DNA of 14,432 nucleotides, taken from contig PMOU01000169.1 in assembly GCA_003161205.1 (NCBI GenBank), positions 8,827 through 23,258 of the forward strand, written 5' to 3'. The notes beneath the pieces are model-generated. The model was not told the DNA's origin and made no database searches. It worked only from the letters and a program-made list of their open reading frames with translations. Shown piece after piece: positions 12,205 to 14,432 of this stretch. The DNA is from Actinomycetota bacterium. Its GTDB lineage: Bacteria; Actinomycetota; Actinomycetes; Streptosporangiales; Streptosporangiaceae. Position 1 is the first letter of the stretch. Each line of letters opens with the position of its first letter. Both the position numbers and the translations under genes were made by a program.

Positions 12205-14262
12205 ATGGCCACCGTCCTGCTCGTCGACGACCGGGCCGCCAGCCGGGAGGTCGCCCGCGCGACGCTCGACCTCGGCGGGCACCTGGTGATCGAGGCCCGC
12301 GAAGGGCGCGAGGCCCTGACCCTGGCCCAGACCAGCCGTCCCGACATCGTGCTCACCGACGTGCTCATGCCCGGCATGGACGGGTACCAGTTCGTCCGCG
12401 AACTGCGCGGCCAGCCCGGCACCGCCGGCATACCCGTGCTGTTCTACACCGCCGCCTACCGTGCGGACGAGGCGCAGCCGCTGGCGGCGGTGTCCGGGGT
12501 CAGCGGGATCGTTCCCAAGGATGCGCCGCCCCAGGTACTTCTCGATGCCATCGCCAGTGCCCTGAACGACACGCCCGCGCCGACCACCCTGGCCGAGGCC
12601 GACTTCGACGTCAGGCACGCTTCCACCGTCAACGCCAAGCTGCTGGAGAAGGTCCAGGCTCTCGACGAAAGCGAGGCTCGTTTCGCCGCCATGGCGCAGG
12701 CCTCGCCGGTCGGCATCGTCATCACCGACGCCCGCGGGCAGGCCACCTACGTCAACCCCCGGCTGAGCGAAATCACCCAGGTACCCGCCGCCGGGCTGCT
12801 CGGCGAGGGCTGGCGGCAATGTCTCGGCGACGACCAGCGCGCGGCTCTGCGCACCGTACCCGGTTGCCTCCCGCCGAGCCTGGACGGGCAGCGCCATCAA
12901 GCACATCTCACCCTCCCCGGCGGCCGCGAGCGGTGGCTGGCCGTCCTCATCCGCCCGGTGCGGGACGCCGAGCAGACCGTAACCGGGTTTGTCGCCATGA
13001 TCGACGACGTCACCGCCGTGGTGGAGGCGGACGCGCGTCGCCGTGCCGAGGAACGCGAACGCGAGAACGAGCAACGCCGCCGGGCCACGGCCCGGTTCGA
13101 CAGCCTCGCGCGGATGGCCGGGGGAACGGCCCACGACTTCAACAACCTGATCTACGTCATCATGACGTTCGGCGAGTTCGTCAGGGAAGCCGTCACCGGC
13201 GGCACCGGCGCGCTCCTCACCGAGAAGCAGGCGCAGGACATCATCGGTGACCTGGACGAGATCCAGCGGGCGGGCCAGCGCGCCGCCCATCTCACCGGCC
13301 AGCTGCTGACCTTTGGCGGCAGAGAGGTGGTCAAGCCCGCTGTGGTCGACATCAACGCCCTGATCGGCGAGGTCCGCGACATGATCTCCGGCACCATTGG
13401 CCAGCACATCACCATCACGACCCAGCTGGACCCGAATGTCCGCCACGTCCTCGCCGACGCCAGCCAGCTCCGCCAGGTGCTGCTCAACCTGGCCGTCAAC
13501 GCCCGCGACGCCATGCCCAACGGCGGCAGCCTGCACCTCGAAACCACCAATATCCCAGCCGGGACCGGCGGACAGGCCGCCAGCCTCCCGGCCGGCGACT
13601 GCGTCCACATCGCCGTCACCGACACCGGTCACGGCATGGCCGCCGACATCGCCGCCAAGGCCATGGAACCCTTCTTCACGACCAAGCCCTCGGGCCAGGG
13701 CACCGGCCTCGGCCTGGCCACCTCTTACGGCACCATCAAGCAGGCTGGCGGCGAGCTGACCATTGACTCTGAACCCGGCCGTGGCACGACCGTGCACGTT
13801 TACCTTCCTGCCACCAGCCAGTCCCCCGCCGCGGCCACTGAGGTCGCCGCCGGACCAGGTGCCGCCGGGCGCACGATCCTGCTCGCCGAAGACGAAGACG
13901 GCGTCCGGCAGGCCGTCACCCGCATCCTTACCCGGGCCGGCTACCGCGTCCTGGCCGCCCCCAACGGCCAGGAAGCCCTCACCACCGCCGAACGCCACGA
14001 CGGCATCATCCACGCCCTCATCACCGACGTCGTCATGCCCGGCATGAACGGGCGCCAGCTCGGCGAAGCCCTCCAGCTCACCCGGCCCGGGACCCCTGTC
14101 CTGCACATGTCCGGCTTCGCGGCACCGATCATGACCGAACAGGGCCTGCTCGCCCCGGACGTCACCATCGTGTGCAAGCCCTTCACCAAGTCCGAGCTCC
14201 TCAACGCCCTGAGCGCCGTCCTCAACGAGCCGGCCCCCCAGGACACGCACGCCCCCTCCTAA
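12205..14262 (+). CDS. REC-PAS-histidine kinase-REC hybrid
   Basis: A 685-aa soluble protein. Receiver 1 (about 1-122) has Asp8/Asp9, Asp52 (VLTDVLMP), Thr82 and Lys105. A helical linker (about 130-160) leads to PAS (about 160-270) and a charged helix rich in Arg/Glu (about 273-295). HisKA has His310 (GGTAHDFNNLIYVIM) and HATPase has Asn428 and Asn432, DTGHGM (473-478), MEPFFTTK (487-494) and GTGLGLA (499-505). Receiver 2 (about 556-675) has Glu562/Asp563, Asp608 (LITDVVMP), Ser636 and Lys658. It can both receive a phosphoryl group at its N-terminus and make one. GGAG lies six bases before the ATG and overlaps the end of the upstream kinase gene, so the two are one operon and likely translationally coupled. 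No output domain is present. This is the third HDFNNL-type core in the window. Confidence 0.93.
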   Translation: MATVLLVDDRAASREVARATLDLGGHLVIEAREGREALTLAQTSRPDIVLTDVLMPGMDGYQFVRELRGQPGTAGIPVLFYTAAYRADEAQPLAAVSGVSGIVPKDAPPQVLLDAIASALNDTPAPTTLAEADFDVRHASTVNAKLLEKVQALDESEARFAAMAQASPVGIVITDARGQATYVNPRLSEITQVPAAGLLGEGWRQCLGDDQRAALRTVPGCLPPSLDGQRHQAHLTLPGGRERWLAVLIRPVRDAEQTVTGFVAMIDDVTAVVEADARRRAEERERENEQRRRATARFDSLARMAGGTAHDFNNLIYVIMTFGEFVREAVTGGTGALLTEKQAQDIIGDLDEIQRAGQRAAHLTGQLLTFGGREVVKPAVVDINALIGEVRDMISGTIGQHITITTQLDPNVRHVLADASQLRQVLLNLAVNARDAMPNGGSLHLETTNIPAGTGGQAASLPAGDCVHIAVTDTGHGMAADIAAKAMEPFFTTKPSGQGTGLGLATSYGTIKQAGGELTIDSEPGRGTTVHVYLPATSQSPAAATEVAAGPGAAGRTILLAEDEDGVRQAVTRILTRAGYRVLAAPNGQEALTTAERHDGIIHALITDVVMPGMNGRQLGEALQLTRPGTPVLHMSGFAAPIMTEQGLLAPDVTIVCKPFTKSELLNALSAVLNEPAPQDTHAPS

Positions 14263-14318
14263 GACGGAATCCATGATGCCGAGGCGCAGCTCTGCGGCGG
14301 GCCTGATCGGCCGTCGGG

Positions 14319-14385
14319 CTTAGCGCGCCCTGGTCACGACGGGCGGGCCTGGCTTACCCGGGCCACGCAGCTTACTCGCGCCCTG
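14319..14385. repeat. Imperfect direct repeat in the right-end intergenic DNA
   Basis: CTTAGCGCGCCCTG (14319-14332) and CTTACTCGCGCCCTG (14371-14385) match over nearly their full length, and further GCTTA copies lie at 14352 and 14391. Purpose unknown; possibly degenerate regulatory or repetitive DNA continuing beyond the window. Confidence 0.3.
14346..14364 (+). terminator. GC-rich hairpin after the kinase operon, possible terminator
   Basis: GGCCTGG, loop CTTAC, CCGGGCC forms a 7-bp stem with one G-U pair, 84 bases past the stop at 14262. No U-tract follows, as is common for actinobacterial terminators, but also for chance hairpins in such GC-rich DNA. A second palindrome GCCGCT-T-AGCGGC lies at 14388-14400. 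The rest of 14263-14432 shows no gene I can support on either strand. Confidence 0.25.
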
Positions 14386-14432
14386 CGGCCGCTTAGCGGC
14401 TGAGCACGCCGGACTCCGGCCACTCGCTTCCC

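Noticed and set aside
12094..14274. 726-codon open frame on the minus strand opposite the two plus-strand kinases
   Set aside because: It lies wholly antisense to genes with clear PAS, kinase and receiver motifs. Its product is a Gly/Asp/Val-rich sequence with no recognisable domain. Long antisense frames are expected in very GC-rich DNA.
14263..14432. tRNA or small RNA gene in the right-end hairpin region
   Set aside because: No T-loop GTTCGA-type signature, no cloverleaf pairing and no CCA end could be found; only short GC palindromes are present.

Overview
The window is GC-rich DNA (roughly 70% by eye) with dense, nearly gap-free coding, GTG and TTG starts, a candidate leaderless gene, a DosR-like regulator and a DksA/TraR-type protein with an actinobacterial look. 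It suggests a chromosomal region of a large-genome, probably soil-type actinobacterium. I cannot place the genus. I see no rRNA, tRNA, CRISPR, transposase or integrase, and no broken genes.

Layout. 1-194 (minus): N-terminus of a small membrane-anchored or secreted protein, cut by the left edge. 334-1725 (minus): MFS exporter. 1760-2116 (plus): DksA/TraR-type zinc-finger protein, divergent from the exporter across 34 bp. 2206-4641 (minus): a two-gene operon, namely a 253-aa histidine-kinase-like protein with a phosphoacceptor-type His but no recognisable ATP site, then a PAS-kinase-receiver hybrid 9 bp downstream. 4859-5530 (plus): a DosR/NarL-type response regulator, divergent from that operon across a 217-bp control region with an AT-rich core. 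5542-8157 (minus): membrane hybrid kinase with an extracytoplasmic sensor domain. 8269-11013 (minus): soluble three-PAS hybrid kinase with two receivers. 11078-14262 (plus): a two-gene operon of a simple PAS kinase and a REC-PAS-kinase-REC protein, 2 bp apart. 14263-14432: no gene seen.

From 2206 to 14262 the window is almost entirely phosphotransfer signalling: five intact kinases, four of them hybrids carrying six receiver domains in all, one pseudokinase-like protein and a single DNA-binding response regulator. None of the hybrids has an output domain and no classical HPt domain is present. Three hybrids share the AHDFNNL(L/I) dimerisation core familiar from CckA-like kinases.

The most interesting reading is an inference. 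The 253-aa protein has a HisKA_3-like DHp helix with an intact His-Asp and a decayed ATP-binding half. It could be the missing phosphotransferase, as ChpT and Spo0B are in other bacteria, passing phosphoryl groups from the hybrid-kinase receivers to the adjacent DosR-like regulator. Such a relay would integrate several PAS and extracytoplasmic inputs into one transcription factor. The gene order supports it, but only biochemistry can show it.
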